Assembly: GCF_003473485.1 (NCBI RefSeq) | Contig: NC_053042.1 | Coordinates: forward strand, 34,128,762-34,192,761 | Direction: 5' to 3' | Length of the DNA stretch: 64,000 bases | From: Medicago truncatula | Lineage: Eukaryota; Streptophyta; Magnoliopsida; Fabales; Fabaceae | In this document: positions 49,291-62,184 of the stretch, one piece after another | How positions within the stretch are numbered: position 1 is the first letter of the stretch | How the letters are laid out: every line of letters begins with the position of its first letter | Notes under the pieces: generated by a model | Seen by the model: only the letters and a program-made list of their open reading frames with translations | What the model was told of the DNA's origin: nothing | Database searches by the model: none | Program-made: the position numbers and the translations under genes

Positions 49291-51046
49291 CTAAAATGCA
49301 TGAGGAACACAAGTAGAACCAGCTTCTGCAGCATCTCTATTCAATGCTTTCTCTAGCCTTGTCTCAAATGGCGTAGCATGCCAATTCACCTTCTTATCCT
49401 GCACAGCCAGTTAAATATCTAAATAAGAATTCACCATCAAACTAATGAGTGAAAATTTAACCTACAAAAATTCACTTCGTCTTTACCTCTCTGTACTTGC
49501 TAGTTGTGTTTGGAATTCCTTTAAAGGATGAAGGTGAGCCAGAACCCTCATTAGCATTCCAATAGGACCCAACTGTTCCTATAATCGGCATCTCATCTGG
49601 ACTCTTACAAGGTGACTTCCTTGGGGACGACGTAGCGGAAAATTGCTTAATCTCTTCCATTGTTAAAGCACCTAAAATAGGCCTATCTTCAAGGCTTATC
49701 ACTGAATTTGAACCTTGTTGTGAGATGCTCCTATCAGGAGTACCAATACCACCACCAGCATACAAACAAGCCTTGTTAACAGGTGTAGTCGTCCCGGATG
49801 AACCCAACCAATTCGATAGGCTAGCATCAACTGGGATTTCCTGGTTCAACTTCTTTGGTGTGCCGGCCTCCAAAATTTCCTTGACACCAAATGAAACCTC
49901 TGATTCATGGTTGGAACTAACAAAATTCTCTTTCTGAGGCCTTGATCGTGGTGTTCTTTTAGCTTTAACAACTTTCCACTGAGCCATATTTTCAACCGGA
50001 TTCAGCACAGAATGAACATAAACACTTCTGTCTCTAGCATTGAAATTGACTCCAATTGACTCCACATCCCTTTCATAAGTAGGAATAGGGCTATCCACTT
50101 CCTCAGTAAACACATGATCAATAATATCATCTCTTACCCTCAACTTGGAGTATCCCATTCCATCTTCTTCAAACTCCACACCCAATTCATCACCTTCTTC
50201 TCTAACTCCATCATCCTCCTCCTCATCATCACTAAGATCACTAGCCCAATCATCAAGTACTTCTTCTTCTTCATCATCACTATCCCTACAATTCTGATAC
50301 CTATGATGAGGAGGGTAAGACCCAGTTGAAGTGGAAGTCACAGAACTACTATCTTCACAAGAAGACGACTTTGAATGATTTGGTTCAGCCAAAGCCTCCT
50401 CTTTTCCACCTTCTTCAGGCAAAACAGACTCATAGGTTTTCACATTGGAGTCAAAAGTTACTTTCTTTCTAACTGTAACACTTACTTCCTCCTCAATATT
50501 ATCCCTACAGCAACCACGTTCCTCCTCGGTTTTTTTATTGAACAAGAGTACCTCCTCAGTTTTAACCCTGCACAACAACAAAAAACAAAGTGAATTTTTT
50601 TATAACAAATTCATGTAAATTAGAAGCTTCCAAAAATAGAAAGTGGTGAGTGAAGAGTTGAAAATTATTGCTTACTGGGGTTGTGGTGATTCTAGTGAAG
50701 GACTAAGTAGGGTTTTGGAGTGATCCTGAACCAAAGGGACATTGTATTGGTGTGGTTTGCTACTATTAGCATCTCTCTGCAACAGAAATTGAGAAGGAGG
50801 GTTAAAACTTAAAATCTAAAAAACCTAGCTCTATTTTGCTACTGAGAAAACATTGAAAGTAAACAAAGAAAAGGGTCATGGAAAAAATACAAATTTAGAT
50901 CAGAGATAAGAAATTAAAGCAAGAAAATAGAAATTTTAGCATCTTGGGGTGAAGAAAGTAAAAAGGGGGGGTTTGAAGAGTCTTACTTGAAGCACTTGGT
51001 GGCGGTTGTGTTTGGAGGAACCAAAGCAACCAAGAAAACAACCCAT
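49291..51046 (-). CDS. JASON-like acidic protein (meiosis/spindle-associated family by similarity)
   Basis: There are four exons on the minus strand: 50987-51046, 50676-50776, 49487-50567 and 49291-49398. All are in phase and together encode 449 residues. The N-terminus MGCFLGCFGSSK and the C-terminal block NWHATPFETRLEKAL are the conserved ends of the plant family that includes Arabidopsis JASON (needed for spindle orientation in male meiosis II) and several uncharacterised paralogues. The middle is very acidic (about residues 150-190, DDEEEEVLDDW ... DDEEEDD) and mostly disordered. Conserved islands include VRKKVTFDSNVKTYE, NPVENMAQWKVVKAK, LSNWLGSS and DRPILGALTMEEIKQFS. MGC at the start could be acylated (Gly2 myristoylation, Cys3 palmitoylation), which would tether it to membranes; that is inference. 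Whether this copy has JASON's meiotic role or belongs to a vegetative paralogue group cannot be told. Confidence 0.75.
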
Positions 51047-51049
51047 GAA

Positions 51050-52540
51050 TTGAAGGAGTGAAGGAGCGCGCGTCTCAGATGAAGAATGAGTTGGTGAGTG
51101 ACATTGAAAGGGTTTCAATGGGAAGAAGAAGACGAAAAAAAGCGTATCTTTCCGCAATAATAATATTGTTAATTAATTATTTGAAAAATGTGGAAACGAC
51201 CGTTATAAACATGATGAGTGCTTTACACTCTGGAAATTGCTATTTTATTGATGGTGTCTTATCTATGACGATTATTACAAGGCAAACGGGTTTGAACGGA
51301 ACTGATGAAAGCTGTCTTGTCTTCCGCGGGTGTTTATAACTCACCCGTTGTAACTTCTACAGTTCACTTGTAACATGAAATGTTTCGATACTCTTGCATC
51401 TTAATTTTATAAATTAATGATCATTTTTTATGTAGTAAATAACTATTTGTTAATATTTATATTTTATAGAACAATATTTCATAAGAAAAAACATTATTTT
51501 ACTATTTATAAGAATTATAGTAACTTTTTTTACATATTATCGTAAAAAATAATAAATGTTCTCAATTATAAGTGATAAAAATTTAAAAAAAAAAATTTAT
51601 TTTGTTGACACTTTTGATGAATAAGATTTAATTATTATAATTATAAATTATAAAAAAATAATATTTTTCTTCAAAAAACAACTCATTTAACTATTAATTT
51701 AAAGAATTGGTGTATGGGTACACTCAAATATATTGGGTGTACCATAGAATTTGTCTTTTAAAAAAAGATTTCTAAATCCGATATTATTAGTATAACCTAT
51801 TTTAAAGGGTTTTACTAACGAGTGTCTAAGACAATGGTTAAGAAATTTATTAGTAGAAATTTTGTTTTGAAAATGTAAGTTTTTACTTTTGTCTTATCAA
51901 TAATTTAATTACACAATTTTTTGTTGTAAAGTTACTTATTTTAATAATTTAACAAATATCTCAATGACACTCATTAGCATTTTCATATTTTAAATATGAT
52001 ATAAAAATATGGTTATCACTTTTTTGTTGGATAACACATGTTATTACTTTATCCATCTTATAAGTTTCTCGTGAATCCTATTTTGATTCAATAATTTAAC
52101 ATATTTAACTAGGATTTTATAAGGTATCTATGTTGTTTGGATTTTAAAATTCTAAATGCACAGGGCATACGGAAAAATTTATAGAATGAAAAAGAAGGTG
52201 TCTAAGAATAGTTTTTGAATCAAAAATAAGACATCTTATTATTTTTAAGGTTGGACCTCTCAATTGGATGACCGCAAAAATTGAATCTAATATTTTTATG
52301 AGGGAGAATTATGGTACCAACTTTCTCATCATTAATTTCTTTAAACATCTTTTTCAAAATTATGTTTGCTCTCAATTCCTCTTTTATAAAGATTTAATAC
52401 GCATATAAGGAAAAACATTATCATGTAGTAGATGAACGGATAAATCTTAAATTAGTGTGTTCAAATAGTGATAGAGGAATTGAGAGCAACATAAATAAGC
52501 GAATTGTTAGCTCTTTGAGTGATGTAATCATAGAAAAATA
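51050..52540. other. AT-rich spacer upstream of the JASON-like gene
   Basis: The first part should contain the promoter of the minus-strand gene starting at 51046. The plus-strand frame 51058-51339 overlaps that region and shows no domain. Nothing else is supported. Confidence 0.5.
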
Positions 52541-52687
52541 CTCCCTCCGATCCTATTTACGAGAGAAAGTTGATTTGTTGGATACATTGAATAATATATG
52601 TATCTAGTCAAGAACCTAAACCAAATATATAAATTATTTAATATATCTAAAAAGTAACATGTTTATTGTAAATAGGACCGGAGGAAG
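52541..52687. mobile_element. Stowaway-like MITE, 147 bp
   Basis: CTCCCTCCGATCCTATTTAC at the left and GTAAATAGGACCGGAGGAAG at the right are inverted repeats flanked by TA on both sides (52539-52540, 52688-52689). It is AT-rich inside and has no coding capacity. Confidence 0.85.
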
Positions 52688-53678
52688 TATATATTCAAGA
52701 ATATAGAAATTACATCCTTGTGTAATTTTTTTTTTTTTTTTTTTGAGAGAATTTTATTTTTATTTTTCTTGTCTTTTTAATCTACTCGGCTAGATTAATA
52801 GCCCTCCGGACTTTTGTTTTTGTTTCTTTTTTTCTTGTCTTTTTTTTTTTATTTAAAAAAAGTGAGTAACTACTCATTGGAACACTGGCAGAGGCAATGC
52901 AAATCGAGAAACTGAAAGTTCTTTTGTAGGAGTCTAACAATTAGTAAACAGAAATGATACTCAGACACAAAACCATAGACAAATATACGACACCATATTT
53001 ACAAGGATGGGTAATTTCGAAATTTCAACATTAAACCAAGGACAGTTTTGGAAAATCCAATTTATCTTCTTCTTTCCCTGCTCATTGCCGTGCGTTCCCT
53101 CTCCCTACGAACCTCTTCTCTCTTCTCTCACATCACCTCCAATCGGCAAGTTCTCCTCTGATATTTCACCATTGATTGAAGCAAATTGATATAGGTAAAT
53201 CTCAAATCTCCATCTCCTTCATCATGTATGACAATCTCATATCCGGTTCCTTTTACATTCAATTTCAATTTGATCTGAAATTATGGTGTTCAATGTGTTC
53301 TTCAGTTTTTATTTTGATGGCTATGGGTATTAAAAAGAAAAAGGTAAACTATTTAATTTCCCTTTGAAACTATATTTCGTTTGTCATTAAACATGTTTGA
53401 AAGTTTATTTGGGTTTTTTTTCTTCATAGCTAAAGTTTTATGTGTGAAGCTATGAACATTGTGTTGATTTGTTTCATGACTGTGTTTGCCTTTTGCAGTG
53501 AAAAAAATGTCTAGAAACTCTTCCAATTTCAATTTGACACAATTGAAAAGAAAGGGTGGTTAGTTGTTTTGGTTGTGATATTGTTGTTAGTGTTGTGTGG
53601 TGTTGTTTAGATAGAATTGTTTTCAGCTTTTGAGAGTTTTATGAGCTGCATTTGCTGTGCTTTTGCAGTGGACATTTT

Positions 53679-54047
53679 ATGCTCAGTTTTCTGCCTAGCA
53701 TTGTGCGAGTTGGCTGCTGCAATGTTGGGCTGTTGCGGCTTTGCTTTCCTACTGTGTGCACGCCCGTTTCACATGGATTGTTGACCACTGTTGTCTTCTT
53801 TACATGGATTGGATTATCCGAAACAACACCAATTCAACAAGCTTGTAAATGTTCCGACATAATGAAGGAAATGAGCAATAAGAAATTTGAAAAGTTAAAT
53901 GTCAATTTGTATGTTGAGAAGAAAGGAATTGGAGTATCATTCTTTTGTTGCTGCTATGGTGATTTTTTGTTACTTATGTACTTAGGTTTTAGGGGAAAAT
54001 TGAAGGGTTTATTTGTTACACTTGTTGACTATTTTGTGATTGTTTAA
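53679..54047 (+). other. Unrecognised 122-residue frame in the left half of the element
   Basis: A frame from ATG 53679 to a stop at 54047 has a cysteine-rich hydrophobic first half, a lysine-rich middle (SDIMKEMSNKKFEKLNVNLY) and a hydrophobic end with CCC. Just upstream, after a good acceptor, lies MSRNSSNFNLTQLKRKGG followed by a stop. The order (Ser/Asn-rich start, then coiled stretch, then membrane-like end) faintly recalls plant GRF-zinc-finger proteins, but the GRF motif itself is not seen. The same sequence is repeated at 57598-57966 and 61516-61884. It may be a decayed second gene of the element. Confidence 0.25.
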
Positions 54048-54347
54048 AACAATTATGTAAGATTGAAATCATAGTATTTGTATCATAATAGAAATGTATT
54101 GTATTATGATAATGGTAATGATTGCTTTTGAAATTTATTAAGTGCCAACTATTTATGACAGGTTCAATTTTAGTCTTGTAGTATCTTGATGATAAACTGT
54201 AATTTAACAAGGCAGCTAGTACTGTTAACAAGGTGGTTGCGGAAACTTGCAAATTAACCAAATCTTTGAAGTGAATACATGATATTTAACAAAAAGATTA
54301 ACCACATCTTTTTTCTATTCTCAAATATTAAGTTGTGACTATTTTTT

Positions 54348-54710
54348 TTTAAAACGGCAAATTTATTAGGCTAAGATGTCGCAAGAAGCAAACAAACTCC
54401 CACAAGAAAGGGCTACAAAAGGTTCCGCATATAGATGAAAACCAAACAAACAAAACAAAACACTCAAACACCTCCCCCCATATACAAACCGAAACAGCAA
54501 AGTACAAGGCCACCTGCTAATAGCAGAAAACTGGCGTGCATACGAGCACCCAAACAAATTGCCCACCCGAAACACAAACAAATAAAACAGATAAAACAAG
54601 CTGCACCTAAACCTGCAACATTACCAACAGGAAGCTAGGCAAGAAAAATAGAAGACAATTCCTTCCTATCTAACAAGACAAGTCCTTCCTATCTAACAAG
54701 AAAAACATAA
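54348..54710 (-). mobile_element. LINE 3'-end insertion inside the element (copy 1)
   Basis: On the minus strand it ends CTAATAAATTTGCCGTTTT followed by an A tract, with GT-rich untranslated sequence before it, as in L1-type 3' ends. It is flanked by GACTATTTTTT at 54337-54347 and 54711-54721. The same insertion is in all three copies, so it predates the triplication. Confidence 0.6.
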
Positions 54711-55141
54711 GACTATTTTTTCACCTTACAATGATACAAGACACATAAGAAGCGCACACCCATAATATTTCATTGATAAGTTGTATGGAATTTAAGAGTT
54801 TTGACATGAACTTGCAAAATAACATTGCTGCATTATATTCACTAATTTGTCCATTACTGCAACACCATTTCTATGGTTGATTAAGTACATCACAAAATAA
54901 AACTTAAATTACATAAGTTAACTAACATTGTACCTAATGTTGACTTTACAGACATGTTTTCCCAAAAAAAAAAAAAAATGAAATTCATGACTATGTATAG
55001 ACCTTTGTCCCCATGATCTGGCCACCAAAAAACACAATATCATTGTTATATAAGTCTTGTTATATACACACAAAAGGCCACTTCATCTTCTTAGCAGTGA
55101 GTGCATTAGCTTTTGTCCAAAAAATATTAGAGTTGTCCATA

Positions 55142-55971
55142 CTAGTTAACTACCATTGTACTTGCATCTAGCAAATTTCCACCACTTACAACATCAACAT
55201 ATGGTTCAATGTAGATGTTGCTGTCAAACTGATTTGTCACTCTTTGAGAATTGTTGTCCTGCAAATTTGGACAAACAGGAAATTAAGATGGAATATCCAT
55301 ATATACAAGGTGATTACAAAACTTGTAAATAAAATAAAACATACATTAGTTCCTCTGCCATCACCTTCTTTTCCAATTGCACGTCGTTCCTTGTTAACAT
55401 AATTCCTCACATCTCTTTCATTAAATGGTACATTTTCATGCCCGCCTGCATCTTTAACAAGAGATTGAAAAGTCTTGTTGATCCTCACACCTGCATCATC
55501 ATTGATTTGAATTGTCCTCTTTACATGCAAGTCCATATTCTTGTTAGCCTTGAACAACCTTGCCTTTGTAGGGCTAGTATGATGAGAATGATTAGGCTCA
55601 AATTTGTTAATGTACCACAATCCATCTGCTTTCAACTTGATACAAATCTTAGCAGGACAACTTTTTCCCATTGTCGGACGTGTCTTCAATGTACATACAC
55701 TTTTCGTCACTTCAGCCCGATCTCTTGTGCATGCAAGAATTAAGTAGCATACCTCCCCATCCTTTCCTTTTCTCGATGTTCTAATCTTCCAATCAAAACC
55801 CTTTCTCAAAGCATATTCTCTATAAAATGATTTAACATCATCTATGCTAGAAAAACACATATCTGTTTTAGGCTCCCACCATGCATCTTCATTTTCAACA
55901 TTAAAGTTGTCAACTTCTATGCCTTCATCATGAATACTACCACTATCCACAAAAGCATTTGGATTATCCAT
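55142..55971 (-). CDS. FAR1-domain-only protein (FAR1-related sequence type), copy 1
   Basis: Two exons (55345-55971 and 55258 down to 55142) encode 247 residues. Residues about 42-131 form a FAR1 DNA-binding domain: SIDDVKSFYREYALRKGFDW, then C81, C105 (KSCPAKI) and H128-x-H130 (NHSHH), the zinc-binding C..C..HxH set of WRKY/GCM1-type fingers. An acidic N-terminus precedes it and a basic ERDVRNYVNKERR stretch follows, which in full-length FAR1/FHY3 proteins leads into the MULE transposase domain. Here the protein stops after a short second exon, so the transposase and SWIM domains are absent. A 5' leader intron is likely (acceptor just before the ATG, donor near 56527). It could bind DNA, for instance the element's own ends, without cutting. 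The role is inferred from the domain only. Confidence 0.75.
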
Positions 55972-58266
55972 GAATGTTCAATTGTGGGGGCAATTGACAC
56001 CCCAAATCTGCACAAAATAACTCAAAATGTAAGCATGGACTTCGTCGAGATAAGCACGCATAATGTACCTCACATACTTTGTCATTAGAAAGAAACATTT
56101 CAACACAACAGAAAAACATAACAGAAATATAAGAGAAAAATTGTAATCAAAGGAGGGTATCAGATTTAAGTATTAGCAATGTCTAAGTCTGTAATCATGA
56201 AATTAAGTTGAGAAAATTAATATTGAGCATATTCATTATATAAAACCTGAATCAATTTCATTATTTAGTGAATTCAAAAATTTAGGGTTTGTGATTTAAA
56301 ATTGGGGGAAAACGAAAATGATGAAGGAACCATCTCACCCCATGATAAAAATGGAAGAATGAAGTAATGAAATGAGATAATAAGTGGGAATAAAACAAAA
56401 ATGATTTGGGTTTAAGATTTTTTTTTCTATCTATTTATGAATCAAACCAACGTTTTCCTCAACCAAGGTAAAACAATAACTACAAGCTACTAAAATTCTA
56501 AAAACAAGAGTAGAGAAAGGAAAGAACCTGAGCATGAAAACGAGGAGGAACAGTGGAGGAATACGGCGTTACGGCGGCAGCTGGAGTGACCGAAATAGCA
56601 TGAGAGGCTGGCACTGCACAAAGATGAAGGAGTGACGAGAAATTATTAGTGAATGAAAGATGATTTGTTCTTGATCATGGGAAATGACTGAATCAGAAAG
56701 AGGGAACTCAAAAGAAACAAGAGGGAAAAAGAAACGAGGGAAAGAAGGAAAGAAGAAAAGAAGAAAAGAAGGAGAAAATAAATGTAAAAAAATATATGTA
56801 TTAGGTAACAGTGAATGGTGTTGTATATTTGTCTCCACTTTTGTGTATGATTATCATTTCTGATTAGCAGAAATGATACTCAGACACAAAACCATAGACA
56901 AATATACGACACCATATTTACAAGGATGGGTAATTTCGAAATTTCAACATTAAACCAAGGACAGTTTTGGAAAATCCAATTTATCTTCTTCTTTCCCTGC
57001 TCATTGCCGTGCGTTCCCTCTCCCTACGAACCTCTTCTCTCTTCTCTCACATCACCTCCAATCGGCAAGTTCTCCTCTGATATTTCACCATTGATTGAAG
57101 CAAATTGATATAGGTAAATCTCAAATCTCCATCTCCTTCATCATGTATGACAATCTCATATCCGGTTCCTTTTACATTCAATTTCAATTTGATCTGAAAT
57201 TATGGTGTTCAATGTGTTCTTCAGTTTTTATTTTGATGGCTATGGGTATTAAAAAGAAAAAGGTAAACTATTTAATTTCCCTTTGAAACTATATTTCGTT
57301 TGTCATTAAACATGTTTGAAAGTTTATTTGGGTTTTTTTTCTTCATAGCTAAAGTTTTATGTGTGAAGCTATGAACATTGTGTTGATTTGTTTCATGACT
57401 GTGTTTGCCTTTTGCAGTGAAAAAAATGTCTAGAAACTCTTCCAATTTCAATTTGACACAATTGAAAAGAAAGGGTGGTTAGTTGTTTTGGTTGTGATAT
57501 TGTTGTTAGTGTTGTGTGGTGTTGTTTAGATAGAATTGTTTTCAGCTTTTGAGAGTTTTATGAGCTGCATTTGCTGTGCTTTTGCAGTGGACATTTTATG
57601 CTCAGTTTTCTGCCTAGCATTGTGCGAGTTGGCTGCTGCAATGTTGGGCTGTTGCGGCTTTGCTTTCCTACTGTGTGCACGCCCGTTTCACATGGATTGT
57701 TGACCACTGTTGTCTTCTTTACATGGATTGGATTATCCGAAACAACACCAATTCAACAAGCTTGTAAATGTTCCGACATAATGAAGGAAATGAGCAATAA
57801 GAAATTTGAAAAGTTAAATGTCAATTTGTATGTTGAGAAGAAAGGAATTGGAGTATCATTCTTTTGTTGCTGCTATGGTGATTTTTTGTTACTTATGTAC
57901 TTAGGTTTTAGGGGAAAATTGAAGGGTTTATTTGTTACACTTGTTGACTATTTTGTGATTGTTTAAAACAATTATGTAAGATTGAAATCATAGTATTTGT
58001 ATCATAATAGAAATGTATTGTATTATGATAATGGTAATGATTGCTTTTGAAATTTATTAAGTGCCAACTATTTATGACAGGTTCAATTTTAGTCTTGTAG
58101 TATCTTGATGATAAACTGTAATTTAACAAGGCAGCTAGTACTGTTAACAAGGTGGTTGCGGAAACTTGCAAATTAACCAAATCTTTGAAGTGAATACATG
58201 ATATTTAACAAAAAGATTAACCACATCTTTTTTCTATTCTCAAATATTAAGTTGTGACTATTTTTT

Positions 58267-58629
58267 TTTAAAACGGCAAATTTATTAGGCTAAGATGTCG
58301 CAAGAAGCAAACAAACTCCCACAAGAAAGGGCTACAAAAGGTTCCGCATATAGATGAAAACCAAACAAACAAAACAAAACACTCAAACACCTCCCCCCAT
58401 ATACAAACCGAAACAGCAAAGTACAAGGCCACCTGCTAATAGCAGAAAACTGGCGTGCATACGAGCACCCAAACAAATTGCCCACCCGAAACACAAACAA
58501 ATAAAACAGATAAAACAAGCTGCACCTAAACCTGCAACATTACCAACAGGAAGCTAGGCAAGAAAAATAGAAGACAATTCCTTCCTATCTAACAAGACAA
58601 GTCCTTCCTATCTAACAAGAAAAACATAA
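58267..58629 (-). mobile_element. LINE 3'-end insertion inside the element (copy 2)
   Basis: Same insertion and flanking GACTATTTTTT repeats as in copy 1. Confidence 0.6.
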
Positions 58630-59059
58630 GACTATTTTTTCACCTTACAATGATACAAGACACATAAGAAGCGCACACCCATAATATTTCATTGATAAGT
58701 TGTATGGAATTTAAGAGTTTTGACATGAACTTGCAAAATAACATTGCTGCATTATATTCACTAATTTGTCCATTACTGCAACACCATTTCTATGGTTGAT
58801 TAAGTACATCACAAAATAAAACTTAAATTACATAAGTTAACTAACATTGTACCTAATGTTGACTTTACAGACATGTTTTCCCAAAAAAAAAAAAAATGAA
58901 ATTCATGACTATGTATAGACCTTTGTCCCCATGATCTGGCCACCAAAAAACACAATATCATTGTTATATAAGTCTTGTTATATACACACAAAAGGCCACT
59001 TCATCTTCTTAGCAGTGAGTGCATTAGCTTTTGTCCAAAAAATATTAGAGTTGTCCATA

Positions 59060-59889
59060 CTAGTTAACTACCATTGTACTTGCATCTAGCAAATTTCCAC
59101 CACTTACAACATCAACATATGGTTCAATGTAGATGTTGCTGTCAAACTGATTTGTCACTCTTTGAGAATTGTTGTCCTGCAAATTTGGACAAACAGGAAA
59201 TTAAGATGGAATATCCATATATACAAGGTGATTACAAAACTTGTAAATAAAATAAAACATACATTAGTTCCTCTGCCATCACCTTCTTTTCCAATTGCAC
59301 GTCGTTCCTTGTTAACATAATTCCTCACATCTCTTTCATTAAATGGTACATTTTCATGCCCGCCTGCATCTTTAACAAGAGATTGAAAAGTCTTGTTGAT
59401 CCTCACACCTGCATCATCATTGATTTGAATTGTCCTCTTTACATGCAAGTCCATATTCTTGTTAGCCTTGAACAACCTTGCCTTTGTAGGGCTAGTATGA
59501 TGAGAATGATTAGGCTCAAATTTGTTAATGTACCACAATCCATCTGCTTTCAACTTGATACAAATCTTAGCAGGACAACTTTTTCCCATTGTCGGACGTG
59601 TCTTCAATGTACATACACTTTTCGTCACTTCAGCCCGATCTCTTGTGCATGCAAGAATTAAGTAGCATACCTCCCCATCCTTTCCTTTTCTCGATGTTCT
59701 AATCTTCCAATCAAAACCCTTTCTCAAAGCATATTCTCTATAAAATGATTTAACATCATCTATGCTAGAAAAACACATATCTGTTTTAGGCTCCCACCAT
59801 GCATCTTCATTTTCAACATTAAAGTTGTCAACTTCTATGCCTTCATCATGAATACTACCACTATCCACAAAAGCATTTGGATTATCCAT
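59060..59889 (-). CDS. FAR1-domain-only protein, copy 2
   Basis: Exons 59263-59889 and 59060-59176 encode the same 247 residues as copy 1, with an identical translation of exon 1. Both splice sites and the leader acceptor are preserved, so nothing distinguishes its coding potential from copy 1. Confidence 0.75.
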
Positions 59890-62184
59890 GAATGTTCAAT
59901 TGTGGGGGCAATTGACACCCCAAATCTGCACAAAATAACTCAAAATGTAAGCATGGACTTCGTCGAGATAAGCACGCATAATGTACCTCACATACTTTGT
60001 CATTAGAAAGAAACATTTCAACACAACAGAAAAACATAACAGAAATATAAGAGAAAAATTGTAATCAAAGGAGGGTATCAGATTTAAGTATTAGCAATGT
60101 CTAAGTCTGTAATCATGAAATTAAGTTGAGAAAATTAATATTGAGCATATTCATTATATAAAACCTGAATCAATTTCATTATTTAGTGAATTCAAAAATT
60201 TAGGGTTTGTGATTTAAAATTGGGGGAAAACGAAAATGATGAAGGAACCATCTCACCCCATGATAAAAATGGAAGAATGAAGTAATGAAATGAGATAATA
60301 AGTGGGAATAAAACAAAAATGATTTGGGTTTAAGATTTTTTTTTCTATCTATTTATGAATCAAACCAACGTTTTCCTCAACCAAGGTAAAACAATAACTA
60401 CAAGCTACTAAAATTCTAAAAACAAGAGTAGAGAAAGGAAAGAACCTGAGCATGAAAACGAGGAGGAACAGTGGAGGAATACGGCGTTACGGCGGCAGCT
60501 GGAGTGACCGAAATAGCATGAGAGGCTGGCACTGCACAAAGATGAAGGAGTGACGAGAAATTATTAGTGAATGAAAGATGATTTGTTCTTGATCATGGGA
60601 AATGACTGAATCAGAAAGAGGGAACTCAAAAGAAACAAGAGGGAAAAAGAAACGAGGGAAAGAAGGAAAGAAGAAAAGAAGAAAAGAAGGAGAAAATAAA
60701 TGTAAAAAAATATATGTATTAGGTAACAGTGAATGGTGTTGTATATTTGTCTCCACTTTTGTGTATGATTATCATTTCTGATTAGCAGAAATGATACTCA
60801 GACACAAAACCATAGACAAATATACGACACCATATTTACAAGGATGGGTAATTTCGAAATTTCAACATTAAACCAAGGACAGTTTTGGAAAATCCAATTT
60901 ATCTTCTTCTTTCCCTGCTCATTGCCGTGCGTTCCCTCTCCCTACGAACCTCTTCTCTCTTCTCTCACATCACCTCCAATCGGCAAGTTCTCCTCTGATA
61001 TTTCACCATTGATTGAAGCAAATTGATATAGGTAAATCTCAAATCTCCATCTCCTTCATCATGTATGACAATCTCATATCCGGTTCCTTTTACATTCAAT
61101 TTCAATTTGATCTGAAATTATGGTGTTCAATGTGTTCTTCAGTTTTTATTTTGATGGCTATGGGTATTAAAAAGAAAAAGGTAAACTATTTAATTTCCCT
61201 TTGAAACTATATTTCGTTTGTCATTAAACATGTTTGAAAGTTTATTTGGGTTTTTTTTCTTCATAGCTAAAGTTTTATGTGTGAAGCTATGAACATTGTG
61301 TTGATTTGTTTCATGACTGTGTTTGCCTTTTGCAGTGAAAAAAATGTCTAGAAACTCTTCCAATTTCAATTTGACACAATTGAAAAGAAAGGGTGGTTAG
61401 TTGTTTTGGTTGTGATATTGTTGTTAGTGTTGTGTGGTGTTGTTTAGATAGAATTGTTTTCAGCTTTTGAGAGTTTTATGAGCTGCATTTGCTGTGCTTT
61501 TGCAGTGGACATTTTATGCTCAGTTTTCTGCCTAGCATTGTGCGAGTTGGCTGCTGCAATGTTGGGCTGTTGCGGCTTTGCTTTCCTACTGTGTGCACGC
61601 CCGTTTCACATGGATTGTTGACCACTGTTGTCTTCTTTACATGGATTGGATTATCCGAAACAACACCAATTCAACAAGCTTGTAAATGTTCCGACATAAT
61701 GAAGGAAATGAGCAATAAGAAATTTGAAAAGTTAAATGTCAATTTGTATGTTGAGAAGAAAGGAATTGGAGTATCATTCTTTTGTTGCTGCTATGGTGAT
61801 TTTTTGTTACTTATGTACTTAGGTTTTAGGGGAAAATTGAAGGGTTTATTTGTTACACTTGTTGACTATTTTGTGATTGTTTAAAACAATTATGTAAGAT
61901 TGAAATCATAGTATTTGTATCATAATAGAAATGTATTGTATTATGATAATGGTAATGATTGCTTTTGAAATTTATTAAGTGCCAACTATTTATGACAGGT
62001 TCAATTTTAGTCTTGTAGTATCTTGATGATAAACTGTAATTTAACAAGGCAGCTAGTACTGTTAACAAGGTGGTTGCGGAAACTTGCAAATTAACCAAAT
62101 CTTTGAAGTGAATACATGATATTTAACAAAAAGATTAACCACATCTTTTTTCTATTCTCAAATATTAAGTTGTGACTATTTTTT

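Larger units (their letters stand above)
52949..56862. mobile_element. TIR transposon carrying a FAR1-domain gene, tandem copy 1
   Basis: The unit starts CAGAAATGATACTCAGACAC and its right end, reverse-complemented, starts CAGAAATGATAATCATACAC. The two agree at 41 of the first 48 positions, so this is a bounded 3914-bp element with terminal inverted repeats. It carries a FAR1-domain gene reading leftward from the right half, an unrecognised plus-strand transcription-like region in the left half, and an old LINE 3'-end insertion. It is followed by ATTAG and the next copy. The left flank reads ATTAGTAAA (52940-52948), which would suit a Mutator-type 9-bp duplication. FAR1 proteins derive from MULE transposases, so a MULE relation is likely, but no catalytic transposase domain is visible. 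Confidence 0.75.
56868..60780. mobile_element. TIR transposon carrying a FAR1-domain gene, tandem copy 2
   Basis: This 3913-bp unit is nearly identical to the one at 52949-56862, separated from it by ATTAG (56863-56867). The only difference I noticed is in the length of an A run (about 58883 here). The inverted repeats are the same at both ends. Confidence 0.8.

Noticed and set aside
50114-50593. Plus-strand frames opposite the JASON-like exon 3
   Set aside because: Shadows of the minus-strand coding sequence rich in Asp/Glu codons.
54366-54638. Frames of 67-77 codons on both strands inside the element copies
   Set aside because: They fall in the LINE 3'-untranslated insertion and reflect its GT-rich composition.
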